Part shown: positions 44,095-52,287 of the stretch, piece after piece
How the letters are laid out: each line of letters starts with the position of its first letter
Numbering within the stretch: the first letter of the stretch is position 1
NCBI RefSeq assembly: GCF_004358095.2
Contig: NZ_SMZJ02000004.1
Location: forward strand, 694,030 to 758,029
DNA from: Seonamhaeicola sediminis
GTDB taxonomy: Bacteria; Bacteroidota; Bacteroidia; Flavobacteriales; Flavobacteriaceae
Direction of reading: 5' to 3'
DNA length: 64,000 bases
The notes under the pieces: generated by a model
Database searches by the model: none
What the model saw: the letters and a program-made list of their open reading frames with translations, nothing else
What the model was told of the DNA's origin: nothing
Program-made: the position numbers and the translations under genes

Positions 44095-44771
44095 AATAAA
44101 GCAAAGGTATAAGTTAGATACATAAATATATTTGCTAATAAATAAATTTCCCATTTTAGAAATATGAAATTCCAATCCCAACTGGTATGGTACATATCAT
44201 AAAATATTAAAGGTGTAATAATAAGCCACCAAATAAAAATAGCAATACTAATATAGAAGTTGATTGATTTATAGAAAGTTAAAATTCTATCGCTTTGGAG
44301 TATTTCAACAAAATATAATACAGAACATAAAAAAATAACCACAGCACCTAAAACACTTATAACTGGGAAGAACCGTATGAAAAACTCATCCCAATGTAAT
44401 CCAATATAAATGATACAGAATGAAAAAAATAAAACGCCAGTTGTTTTAACGATTTTCTTAAATGAAGCTCTTTTTAAAATTTTATAATAGTAAAATGAAA
44501 AGAATACTATGGCTCCTACTTTCCAAAAACTAGTTGACCACCAATGATTGGTAGCAAATTTAGTGTCTTGTAAAAAACTCAAAAAACCATCTTTTACGTA
44601 ATTTTTATAACCTGCTAAGAATTCACAAACAAACAAATAAACCAAAAACCAAATAAAATATTTGGTTTTTGTGGTTTTAAACTTTTTGTATAATATAATA
44701 CCAGTGAAAGCCGCCGTTGCTTCAGACAGGCTAATTAGTAGACCATAGTTCTTATGTAGAAAATCCTCCAC
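44070..44771 (-). CDS. Seven-helix membrane protein, candidate sensor for the adjacent kinase
   Basis: A 233-residue protein with about seven membrane helices (about 10-27, 38-56, 80-98, 108-125, 132-158, 168-188 and 200-225). The helices carry many aromatic residues (FFSFYYYKIL, YISIAIFIWWLIITP). I do not recognise a named family. Its stop codon lies inside the kinase gene, and its start is 6 bases after the 173-residue gene, so the three are translated together. A role as a detached sensing module for the kinase is an inference from this packing. Confidence 0.8.
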   Translation of the reverse strand: MEDFLHKNYGLLISLSEATAAFTGIILYKKFKTTKTKYFIWFLVYLFVCEFLAGYKNYVKDGFLSFLQDTKFATNHWWSTSFWKVGAIVFFSFYYYKILKRASFKKIVKTTGVLFFSFCIIYIGLHWDEFFIRFFPVISVLGAVVIFLCSVLYFVEILQSDRILTFYKSINFYISIAIFIWWLIITPLIFYDMYHTSWDWNFIFLKWEIYLLANIFMYLTYTFALLWCRPEND

Positions 44772-44777
44772 AATAAA

Positions 44778-45299
44778 TTATTGAGGGTATCCTCCTCCTC
44801 CTATACCATCATTTAAGGGGGGCTTAGTTAAATCTCTATTACCTCCTTGGAGATTAATATTTATCATGCTCGCCTTCTCTACTTTTTTGGCTCCTGTTGG
44901 TACTATAAACATGGTAGATAAATCTTTATTACTAGAAGAAATATGTTCACCATATACACCAAAATATACACGTAAACCTGTAAAGATCTCACCATCATTT
45001 TGGGTTTCCTGTTTTATATAGGCAATATAATCTTCAACATCTTGTAAAGACCACCAAGCAGACCTATAATCGTCTTTTCCAACCATTCTTTGTGTTATAG
45101 AATCTATTGCTGGTTTCCTAAATTTTGTCCAGTTATAGTTCAATTCCTTTGCTTGTGCTACTGTAATAACTCCTTTTGGTTTTACAACTTCAGCCTTAGC
45201 AGCCACAGACTCTTCTTCGGCAGCTTGTCTTGGACAAAAGAAATAAGTAGCCAAAGCCCCTATAATAATTCCGAAAAAAAGTGGTCTTAAGTTTTTCAT
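44778..45299 (-). CDS. Membrane-anchored protein of unknown function, first gene of the kinase unit
   Basis: A 173-residue protein with an N-terminal membrane helix (LRPLFFGIIIGALATYFFC), an Ala/Glu-rich linker (about 25-40), and a folded domain with NWTKFRKPAIDSIT, DDYRSAWWSLQDVEDYIAYI and YFGVYGEHISSSNK. The tail is Gly/Pro-rich (GIGGGGYPQ). The domain would lie in the periplasm. It opens a tight three-gene run with the 7-TM protein and the histidine kinase. Family not recognised. Confidence 0.75.
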   Translation of the reverse strand: MKNLRPLFFGIIIGALATYFFCPRQAAEEESVAAKAEVVKPKGVITVAQAKELNYNWTKFRKPAIDSITQRMVGKDDYRSAWWSLQDVEDYIAYIKQETQNDGEIFTGLRVYFGVYGEHISSSNKDLSTMFIVPTGAKKVEKASMININLQGGNRDLTKPPLNDGIGGGGYPQ

Positions 45300-45385
45300 A
45301 TTAAAAATTGTAGTTGGTTAATAAATAGTTTCTTTAAAAATAACAAAAAGATTTCATTAGTGTAAGAAAGGGAATCTAAATATTT

Positions 45386-46012
45386 TTAACTAGGAAACCC
45401 TAACATATTACCCATACCAACAGTAAACAGCCAACAGCCATAAATAGCATGTTCAATAGAAACCAATAAAGTTGAATTTGTTCTTTTGAATGTGGAGGCA
45501 AATAATAACCCTCCTAAAAAAGTGAGTACTAATACCAGCAAATTATTAAAAAATATATGCCCCAGTGAAAAGGCAACAGCATTTAAAATTAGAAAGAACT
45601 TTTCATTTTTAATCAAACTTTGATAACGCTGAAAAAAGAAAGTGCGGTATATAAGCTCTTGTGGGTAGACAGACAAAATACTATAAATAATTAAAATGGC
45701 CATCCACAATTTGGGTTTATTGATAAGTACATTAAAAAGTAATTCTGTATCTGTAATCCAAACAAATAAGGTTGTGAAAACAATTATAATAGCAAACTTT
45801 AAAAAAGTCTCTTTCCAAAAGCGTTTCCAGTTCAAATTTGTTGCTATTTCAATTTTTTTCTTTTCAACATTTAAAAGCACATAAACAATATAAGAAAAAC
45901 CCAAAACGCCAATTATTATTTTGATTAATGTGGAATACGAAATAGTAAAGCTAAGTGGTACTAACACAAAAATTAAGAAAAACTCTATGCCTTTGTAAAT
46001 GGTTGTTTTCAT
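45386..46012 (-). CDS. CPBP-family intramembrane glutamic protease (CAAX-like)
   Basis: A 208-residue integral membrane protein with about six or seven helices. The Abi/CPBP motifs are present: motif 1 as PQELIYRTFFFQR (Gln replaces the first Glu of the usual EExxxR), motif 2 as AFSLGHIFFNN (catalytic His) and motif 3 as SIEHAIYGCWLF. The Gln is a change from the textbook motif, and activity cannot be judged from sequence alone. It starts 1 base after the Lrp gene and is probably co-transcribed with it. Confidence 0.85.
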   Translation of the reverse strand: MKTTIYKGIEFFLIFVLVPLSFTISYSTLIKIIIGVLGFSYIVYVLLNVEKKKIEIATNLNWKRFWKETFLKFAIIIVFTTLFVWITDTELLFNVLINKPKLWMAILIIYSILSVYPQELIYRTFFFQRYQSLIKNEKFFLILNAVAFSLGHIFFNNLLVLVLTFLGGLLFASTFKRTNSTLLVSIEHAIYGCWLFTVGMGNMLGFPS

Positions 46013-46013
46013 C

Positions 46014-46472
46014 TTAGAAGTTAATAGCTGTAGTATGTTTTACTTCATTTATAACAAACATACTATGTGTACTGCCTATATGCCTAATAGCTGTAAGCTT
46101 CTTTACCATGAACTCTCTAAATGCAGACATATCTGAGACTATAACTTTTAGCAAGTAGTCATAATCACCACTTAAATGATAACACTCTAACACCTCATTT
46201 AATTTGGTGACTTCTCGTTCAAAGCTTACAACATACTCCTGAATATGCTGAACCAACTTTATATGGCAAAATACAATGAAATTCTTTTCTATTTTTTGCT
46301 TGTTAACCAAAGCTACATACCCTTTAATAAACCCAGCTTTTTCAAGTTTTTTTATACGTTCATAAACTGCAGTAACCGATAGATTTAATTTATTAGATAG
46401 TTCTTTATTAGTTTGTTTACTGTCTTGTTGTAAATACTCCAACAACTTTTTATCTGTGGCATCAAAAACCAT
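46014..46472 (-). CDS. Lrp/AsnC family transcriptional regulator, divergent from the MGL-like gene
   Basis: A 152-residue regulator with a winged helix-turn-helix (about 4-55: DKKLLEYLQQDSKQTNKELS and LNLSVTAVYERIKKLEKAG) and an AsnC-type effector domain (about 65-145: VECYHLSGDYDYLLKVIVSD). It is divergent from the PLP enzyme at 46625. In Pseudomonas putida an Lrp-type regulator (MdeR) is paired in the same way with methionine gamma-lyase (MdeA), so control of that gene by a sulfur amino acid is a reasonable inference. The 152-base gap holds short AT-rich dyads but no clear box. Confidence 0.9.
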   Translation of the reverse strand: MVFDATDKKLLEYLQQDSKQTNKELSNKLNLSVTAVYERIKKLEKAGFIKGYVALVNKQKIEKNFIVFCHIKLVQHIQEYVVSFEREVTKLNEVLECYHLSGDYDYLLKVIVSDMSAFREFMVKKLTAIRHIGSTHSMFVINEVKHTTAINF

Positions 46473-46624
46473 AATTGAAAATTTTTCTAAATATACTAAG
46501 AATTCACGTCAAATATATTTTTAATTCTAAAATAATTACTTTATATAGTTTTATATTCTATAATAATAAATTTTAGTTGATTTTAAGTCTATTTTTTTAG
46601 AAATTACACGTAAAATAAAATATC

Positions 46625-47851
46625 ATGTCTTTCAAGCCCGCAAACAATATTCAGGATTTACAATACTTTGGAGAGTTTGGAGGTGTTAATCCTTCAATTT
46701 CAGATTCTTCAACTTACACTTTCTTATCAGCAAAAACCATGTTCGATACTTTTGAAGGAAATGCAGATGGTTGTTATTTATACTCGCGCCACTCCTCACC
46801 GTCTAATTTATATCTAGGTGAAGCCTTGGCTGCTATGGAGGGCACAGAAACTGCTATTGTAACATCATCAGGTATGGCCGCTATTACTTCGGTTTTACTG
46901 CAATTATGTAGCGCTGGAGACCATATCATATCAAGCAGGACTATTTATGGAGGCACTTACGCATTTCTCAAAAATTTTACACCAAAATTCAATATAAGAG
47001 CCTCCTTTGTAGATATCACCAAATTAGATACTATTGAAAAAGCTATAACTAAAAACACAAAAGCCATTTATTGTGAAGTTGTTAGCAATCCACTTTTAGA
47101 AATCGCAAACATAAAAGAGCTTGCAGAAATTGCAAGAAAACATGAATTAAAACTAATTGTAGACAATACATTTTCTCCACTTTCCATTTCTCCTATAAAA
47201 CTTGGAGCTCACATAGTAATTCATAGTTTAACTAAATTCATAAATGGCTCTAGTGATACCGTTGGTGGTGTGGTTTGTGGTACTCAGGAGTTAATAAATG
47301 AGCTACGAAATGTAAACAATGGTGCCGCTATGTTATTAGGCGTAACTATGGACAGCCTTAGAGCATCCTCCATTTTAAAAAATTTAAGAACACTTCATAT
47401 TAGAATGCAGCAGCATAGTAAAAACGGTTTATATCTTGCACGTAAATTTGAGGCAGATGGACTTAAAACTGTTTATCCTGGTTTAGAATCGCACCCATCA
47501 CATACATTGTTCAAAGACCAAATGAATAAAGAATATGGTTATGGAGGTATGCTAACCATTGACGTTGGTTCTTTGCATAATGCTAACGAACTTATGGAAA
47601 TGATGCAAGAAAAAAATTTAGGGTATTTAGCGGTAAGTTTAGGTTTTTATAAAACATTATTCAGTGCCCCTGGAACATCTACATCTTCTGAAATACCTCA
47701 CGAAGAACAAAAAGCTATGGGATTGACTGAGGGGTTAATTAGATTTTCCATAGGACTAGATGCTGATATTGAACGAACGTATAAAATGATGCGTCAATGT
47801 ATGGAAACCTTAGGAATTTTAAAATCTAAAAAATTAAGCAAAATAGCTTAA
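46625..47851 (+). CDS. Cys/Met-metabolism PLP-dependent enzyme (methionine gamma-lyase-like)
   Basis: A 408-residue trans-sulfuration-family enzyme. The PLP lysine is K204 in IHSLTKFINGSSD; YSRHSSPSNLYLGEALAAMEGTE replaces the usual YSRxxNPT block, TSSGMAAITSVLL is the phosphate-binding loop and IVDNTFSPL holds the ring aspartate. The family covers methionine gamma-lyase, cystathionine lyases/synthases and O-acetylhomoserine sulfhydrylase. The divergent Lrp regulator favours a catabolic lyase, but the substrate is not certain. Confidence 0.88.
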   Translation: MSFKPANNIQDLQYFGEFGGVNPSISDSSTYTFLSAKTMFDTFEGNADGCYLYSRHSSPSNLYLGEALAAMEGTETAIVTSSGMAAITSVLLQLCSAGDHIISSRTIYGGTYAFLKNFTPKFNIRASFVDITKLDTIEKAITKNTKAIYCEVVSNPLLEIANIKELAEIARKHELKLIVDNTFSPLSISPIKLGAHIVIHSLTKFINGSSDTVGGVVCGTQELINELRNVNNGAAMLLGVTMDSLRASSILKNLRTLHIRMQQHSKNGLYLARKFEADGLKTVYPGLESHPSHTLFKDQMNKEYGYGGMLTIDVGSLHNANELMEMMQEKNLGYLAVSLGFYKTLFSAPGTSTSSEIPHEEQKAMGLTEGLIRFSIGLDADIERTYKMMRQCMETLGILKSKKLSKIA

Positions 47852-48874
47852 TTACTTGCCTTTCATTCGTGTCCAAAGTGCATTTAAGGCTTCTGAGATA
47901 TTATCTTCATTTCTCTCAAAAGGTTTCATATTGAGTTCACCCTCATCATCATATAATAAAAATCTAAAAACTGAAGATGTTGAGTGTTCTTCTTGAGTAA
48001 CTGGGTAACGCAAATCATTGTATTGATATTCATTTTCAGCTACTTTATAAATGCTATAATACTGATTACTAAACCACGCTAAATCCTTAACACGTCTATA
48101 CTTATCAGCAGACAAGGCCCGTTCTTTTTTAAGTGTTCTGAAATCTGAAAAGAGATTATCTTTATCTAATAAAGAATAATAACCTACCCAATATGTAGAA
48201 TCTGTTTCTGCAACACCATACCACAAAATATTATTAAAAATTGTAGGTTGAGTGTACCCTCTGTTAAAATTGATTTTATTCAATTCTAATGATTTTTTAA
48301 AAACCGAATCCATATATAATTTATTCCCAAAAGTAAATAACAAATACGCAGAACTGATACCAATCCCCAATTTTAAAACAAATCGTCTTTTATTTGAAGT
48401 TCTCCTAAAAAACATCATAACTATAAGACACAAAAGAAATGGCAAGGTGTAAATGGGGTCTACAACGGCAATATTATTGAGTGCTACTCTGTAATTAGTA
48501 AAAGGGGTAAACAATTGGGTTCCGTAAGGGGTAAAACAGTCTAAAATAGGATGCGTAAATAAGGACCAGAAAAAAAGATTTTTCCAGTCTTTGAGGGTTG
48601 TAGTATGTTTTCGCCTTCCTGAATCATAAAATTTAAAGGTAAGCCATCCAAAGCCAATAGCTGCAAAAACAGAAAACAAAATAGAATGCATGAACCCCCG
48701 GTGAAACAACATGGCATCAATTTCATTTCCGTAAAGCCAACTTCCTACAAAAACATCTAAATCTGGAATGGTTCCTCCAATGGCTCCAAAAAGTAACGCT
48801 TTATTACCAATTTTCTTACCTAAAACAGCCTCACCGCAGGCAGCACCTAATACAATTTGGGTTAATGAATCCAT
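47852..48874 (-). CDS. Membrane-bound metal-dependent hydrolase (YdjM family)
   Basis: A 340-residue protein of the LexA-regulated YdjM family. It starts with MDSLTQIVLGAACGEAVLG and GGTIPDLDVFVGSW, then HRGFMHSILFSVF and HPILDCFTPYGTQLF, which give the conserved His and Asp residues expected to bind metal. About five membrane helices lie in the first 190 residues; the last 150 are soluble. The reaction is unknown. Its stop is directly next to that of the MGL-like gene (convergent). Confidence 0.88.
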   Translation of the reverse strand: MDSLTQIVLGAACGEAVLGKKIGNKALLFGAIGGTIPDLDVFVGSWLYGNEIDAMLFHRGFMHSILFSVFAAIGFGWLTFKFYDSGRRKHTTTLKDWKNLFFWSLFTHPILDCFTPYGTQLFTPFTNYRVALNNIAVVDPIYTLPFLLCLIVMMFFRRTSNKRRFVLKLGIGISSAYLLFTFGNKLYMDSVFKKSLELNKINFNRGYTQPTIFNNILWYGVAETDSTYWVGYYSLLDKDNLFSDFRTLKKERALSADKYRRVKDLAWFSNQYYSIYKVAENEYQYNDLRYPVTQEEHSTSSVFRFLLYDDEGELNMKPFERNEDNISEALNALWTRMKGK

Positions 48875-48971
48875 TAAATAAATAAGTTGTAAAACAAAAG
48901 TACAGAACTATTTCTATTTGCAAACATGACTCTAAAGTTGTAACATTACCAGTAAAATTTCAAATTACTTC

Positions 48972-50456
48972 ATGGAGAGTCAAAATATTAAGCCCAGAGA
49001 ACCTCAAGACGAAAATATAATAGAAAATATAGAACTTAATATTTGGGAGGCCCTTATTCCAGTTTTTGCATTGGTTGCTATGCTTTTCTACAATGTATTC
49101 TTTGTTTATGGTGATGATGCCCTAAGCGGAAGCAATCAATTCATACTTTTATTGGGTGCAGCTGTGGCTGCAGTAGTTGGATTTTACAATAAAGTATCCT
49201 ACAAACAGATGCTTGATGAAGTAGCAGAAAATATCAAATCTACAGCCGGGGCTATTTTAATTTTATTAATGGTAGGTGCTTTGGCAGGAACATGGTTGAT
49301 AAGTGGTATTATTCCATCTATGATTTACTACGGATTGCAAATACTCAATCCTACCATATTTTTAGCGGCTTGCGTAATCATTTGTGCTATTATTTCCATT
49401 GCTACTGGTAGCTCATGGACCACTTCAGCAACTGTTGGTATTGCTCTTATTGGTATTGCAAAAACATTAGACGTGTCTGTTGGCATGACTGCAGGTGCGG
49501 TTTTATCAGGTGCTTATTTTGGTGATAAAATGTCACCTCTAAGTGACACTACCAATCTTGCACCAGCCATGGCTGGCGGTGAACTGTTTTCACATATAAG
49601 ATACATGGCTTTAACTACGGTACCTACAATAACCATTACTTTAATTGCTTTTGTGATTATAGGACTCAATATAGACACTACCGGAAGTCCAGATATTTCA
49701 GATAAGCTCACCGCTATTAATCAAGCTTTTCATATTTCACCTTGGCTATTTTTGGTTCCTGTTATCGTAATTTTTATGATTATTAAAAAAACACCGCCTT
49801 TAGTAGCGCTTTTAGTTGGTACAGTTTTAGGTGGTATTGCAGCAATCATTGCACAACCTCATATTGTTTTGGCTGTTGCCGAAACTGACTCACTAACCTT
49901 CAATGCTGCTTATAAAGGTGTTATGAATGCTATTACCGTTGATACTTCAGTAGAAACCACTAGTGCCGAGTTAAATGATTTGTTTTCTTCAGGAGGTATG
50001 AGTGGTATGTTAGGAACCATTTGGTTAATTATTTGCGCCATGGTTTTTGGAGGCGTTATGGATGCTATTGGAGCACTGTCAAGAATCAGTAAATCTGTTT
50101 TAAATTTATTCGATTCTGTGTTTGGGTTATTCGCTAGTACGGTTATAAGTTGTTTGGGGTTAAACGCCTTAGCAAGTGACCAATATTTAGCCATTGTAGT
50201 TCCAGGAAAAATGTATCAAAAAGCTTATGAAGAAAAAGGGTTAGCTCCAGAGAATTTAAGTAGAACTTTAGAAGATTCTGGTACGGTAACTTCTGTTTTA
50301 ATTCCTTGGAATACCTGTGGCGCTTATCAATCTGGTGTTTTAGGAGTTCCTGTAATTGATTATTTGGGCTTTGCAATATTTAATTGGCTAAGTCCGTTTA
50401 TGACTTTATTATTTGCGGCTTTCAGCATAAAAATAAAACAAATTACAAGTAAATAA
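48972..50456 (+). CDS. Na+/H+ antiporter of the NhaC family
   Basis: A 494-residue inner-membrane antiporter with about 11-12 helices. NhaC family marks include TGSSWTTSATVGIALIGIA, GAVLSGAYFGDKMSPLSDTTN and ALASDQYLAIVVPGKMY, where polar residues line the ion path, and LEDSGTVTSVLIPWNTCGAY near the end. It should export sodium in exchange for protons, which suits a marine host. It is transcribed alone and divergent from the YdjM-like gene. Confidence 0.92.
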   Translation: MESQNIKPREPQDENIIENIELNIWEALIPVFALVAMLFYNVFFVYGDDALSGSNQFILLLGAAVAAVVGFYNKVSYKQMLDEVAENIKSTAGAILILLMVGALAGTWLISGIIPSMIYYGLQILNPTIFLAACVIICAIISIATGSSWTTSATVGIALIGIAKTLDVSVGMTAGAVLSGAYFGDKMSPLSDTTNLAPAMAGGELFSHIRYMALTTVPTITITLIAFVIIGLNIDTTGSPDISDKLTAINQAFHISPWLFLVPVIVIFMIIKKTPPLVALLVGTVLGGIAAIIAQPHIVLAVAETDSLTFNAAYKGVMNAITVDTSVETTSAELNDLFSSGGMSGMLGTIWLIICAMVFGGVMDAIGALSRISKSVLNLFDSVFGLFASTVISCLGLNALASDQYLAIVVPGKMYQKAYEEKGLAPENLSRTLEDSGTVTSVLIPWNTCGAYQSGVLGVPVIDYLGFAIFNWLSPFMTLLFAAFSIKIKQITSK

Positions 50457-50619
50457 ATAAGACTATTAAAAAGTATTTTCTTTTGAGAATTACATAATTT
50501 ATCTCCCTATTTTTTTGCGAATCAACAAAATAAGACCATCTTTTTTTGGTCCATATTCTATTACTATCCAATTATAAGATTTTGTAATAGAATTCTATTT
50601 TAAAACTTGAGCATTTAGC

Positions 50620-50627
50620 TAATTTTG
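50620..50627 (+). promoter_or_regulatory. Candidate -7 promoter element of the peroxiredoxin gene
   Basis: TAATTTTG matches TAnnTTTG, 44 bases before the ATG at 50672. The 215-base gap upstream (50457-50671) has no gene; a weak GACCA/TGGTC hairpin lies at 50534-50551. Confidence 0.4.
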
Positions 50628-50671
50628 CCCTCGAATTTAACTGAATAATTAAAATTTAAAAACAAATTAAT

Positions 50672-51316
50672 ATGGCATTTGTAGGGAAAAAATTTCCAAA
50701 TTTAAACGTAGACGCAATGAATGAGATGGGCGATACTTTTAAATTAAACGTATTAGAAGAAGCAGTAAACAACAAGAAAAAAGTGGTGTTATTTTGGTAC
50801 CCAAAAGATTTTACTTTTGTGTGCCCAACAGAATTACATGCATTTCAAGCTGCTTTATGTGAGTTTGAGAAAAGAAACACTATTGTAATTGGAGCATCTT
50901 GTGATACGCCCGAAGTTCACTTTGCTTGGTTAAATACCGAAAAAGACAATGGCGGTATAGAAGGTGTTACGTATCCACTTTTAGCAGATTCTAACAGAAA
51001 TCTAGCGTCTACTTTAGGTATTTTAGACATCACAAACGAAACTTATAACGAAGACACTGGAGCTGTATTGGTTGAAGGTGATAATGTAACTTACAGAGCA
51101 ACCTATATCATTGATGAAGATGGCATTGTACAACACGAAAGTATTAATAATATGCCTTTAGGTAGAAACGTACAAGAATACATTAGATTAGTTGATGCTT
51201 TAACACATGTTCAAGAAAAAGGTGAAGTTTGTCCTGCAAACTGGGAAGAAGGAAAAGAAGCTATGAACGCCAATAGAACGGGGGTAGCAGAGTATTTAGC
51301 AGCCCACGTAAATTAA
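50672..51316 (+). CDS. Typical 2-Cys peroxiredoxin (AhpC/Prx1 type)
   Basis: A 214-residue thiol peroxidase that reduces H2O2 and organic peroxides. The peroxidatic cysteine is C51 in FTFVCPTEL and the resolving cysteine is C187 in GEVCPANW. The 2-Cys Prx features GASCDTPEVHFAWL and YPLLADSNRNLASTLG are present. It lies 183 bases before a thioredoxin gene that probably reduces it, with a terminator-like hairpin and a repeat between. Confidence 0.94.
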   Translation: MAFVGKKFPNLNVDAMNEMGDTFKLNVLEEAVNNKKKVVLFWYPKDFTFVCPTELHAFQAALCEFEKRNTIVIGASCDTPEVHFAWLNTEKDNGGIEGVTYPLLADSNRNLASTLGILDITNETYNEDTGAVLVEGDNVTYRATYIIDEDGIVQHESINNMPLGRNVQEYIRLVDALTHVQEKGEVCPANWEEGKEAMNANRTGVAEYLAAHVN

Positions 51317-51339
51317 GAATTCCTAGTTCCAATAAATAG

Positions 51340-51363
51340 CCACCCTAAATTAGAGTGGATTTT
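51340..51363 (+). terminator. Hairpin after the peroxiredoxin gene
   Basis: CCAC(C)CTA / TAG(A)GTGG with one mismatch and a 3-base loop, followed by ATTTTA. A modest terminator, 23 bases past the stop. Confidence 0.5.
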
Positions 51364-51383
51364 ACAATTGGCAAGAGTAAAAT

Positions 51384-51463
51384 TTGTATCGAGAATTAGA
51401 TTTATTACATAAACAGGTTCTCGATACAATTTCGGTTTTCTTATCGAAATCACTCGAACTGAC
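51384..51463. repeat. Intergenic stem-loop repeat, copy 2
   Basis: A perfect 12-bp inverted repeat, TTGTATCGAGAA (51384-51395) and TTCTCGATACAA (51418-51429), followed by CACTCGAACTGAC (51451-51463). Arms and tail match copy 1 at 43146-43283. Confidence 0.7.
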
Positions 51464-51499
51464 TAAAAGGAATTTAATTTTTAAAAAATTAAAAATATT

Positions 51500-51814
51500 A
51501 TGGTAAAAGAATTAGATCAAGATAATCTACAAAGTTTAGTTTCAGAGAACAAAACCGTAGTGGTACAATATTCAGCAACATGGTGTGGTAATTGCCGTAT
51601 TATGAAACCAAAAGTAAAGAAGTTAGCTTCAGAATTAGAAGATGTAACATTTATTATTGCCGATGCTGAAAAGTTTCCAGAATCTAGAAAGTTAGCCACA
51701 GTTGATAATTTACCAACCTTTGCTACGTTTAAAAACGGAACTTTTGTTAACCAAGTACAAACCAACAAGTTTGATGTTTTAAAAGACTTAGTCAATGAAG
51801 TTACCAGTAATTAA
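51500..51814 (+). CDS. Thioredoxin-family protein
   Basis: A 104-residue thioredoxin-fold protein with a CGNC active site (C29 and C32, in TWCGNCRIMKP) and the cis-proline in NLPTFATFKNG. CGNC instead of CGPC should shift its redox potential. Its position just after the 2-Cys peroxiredoxin suggests that it recycles that enzyme. It overlaps the next small gene by 20 bases. Confidence 0.92.
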   Translation: MVKELDQDNLQSLVSENKTVVVQYSATWCGNCRIMKPKVKKLASELEDVTFIIADAEKFPESRKLATVDNLPTFATFKNGTFVNQVQTNKFDVLKDLVNEVTSN

Positions 51815-52052
51815 ACACCTAACGCAATTTATTGAGGATAACGACGAAGATTTTGTTGTTGAATCTATTGAAACATTAGAAGCATTGACCGTGGTACCCT
51901 CATTAAAAGATGAAGAATTAGATGTTATTGGAGAGTTAATCTCTAATATGTATGGTGCTATTGAGGTTAATAAAATGATAAAAGATGGAACACCTAAAAA
52001 AGAGGCTTTAAATAGTTTTATGCAACGGGTTCTTGGTTCCATAGATAAGTAA
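51795..52052 (+). CDS. Small conserved protein after the thioredoxin gene (DUF6952-like)
   Basis: An 85-residue acidic, all-helical protein (MKLPVIKHLTQFIEDNDEDF; later ISNMYGAIEVNKMIKDGTPK). It overlaps the thioredoxin gene by 20 bases, so its translation is likely coupled. From memory it corresponds to the DUF6952 group found beside Prx/Trx genes in Flavobacteriia. A helper for the thioredoxin or peroxiredoxin is plausible but not shown. Confidence 0.78.
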   Translation: MKLPVIKHLTQFIEDNDEDFVVESIETLEALTVVPSLKDEELDVIGELISNMYGAIEVNKMIKDGTPKKEALNSFMQRVLGSIDK

Positions 52053-52077
52053 CTGAAAAAGAAAAATGGAAATTATA

Positions 52078-52107
52078 AACCACTTCAAATTGAGGTGGTT
52101 TTTTTAT
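52078..52107 (+). terminator. Intrinsic terminator after the Prx/Trx group
   Basis: AACCACTTC/GAGGTGGTT stem (9 pairs, one of them a wobble) with a 5-base loop, followed by seven T. Position 25 bases after the stop. Confidence 0.85.
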
Positions 52108-52159
52108 GGTTTAAAATTGACTTTGTAGAAATTTTCGTCTACCTTCGTTTAACGGTTAC

Positions 52160-52269
52160 GTATAACCGTCAGTTACGGGTTTAAAGTTAATGATTTTCGG
52201 TTTAGCACAGACGTTAGCAATTCCGAGTGGATTCGGACGTAGTCGAATCCGCCGTAATTGCGGTTATAC
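52160..52269. repeat. attC-like imperfect palindrome
   Basis: Outer stem GTATAACCG (52160-52168) and CGGTTATAC (52261-52269). After a small internal loop come TTACGG (52173-52178) and CCGTAA (52252-52257). The inner hairpin is GGATTCG-g-AC / GT-CGAATCC (52229-52250), with a single bulged G. Bulged bases on one side are typical of folded recombination sites. Confidence 0.65.
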
Positions 52270-52287
52270 ATTGTTGGCAACTGGCTT

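Noticed and set aside
44095-44181. Earlier ATG for the histidine kinase
   Set aside because: It would overlap the 7-TM gene by 112 bases; the residues added are simply the alternative frame of that gene's last helix.
50534-50551. GACCA/TGGTC hairpin after nhaC
   Set aside because: It has a 5-bp stem with an 8-base loop made mostly of T and no T-run after it; it is too weak to call a terminator.
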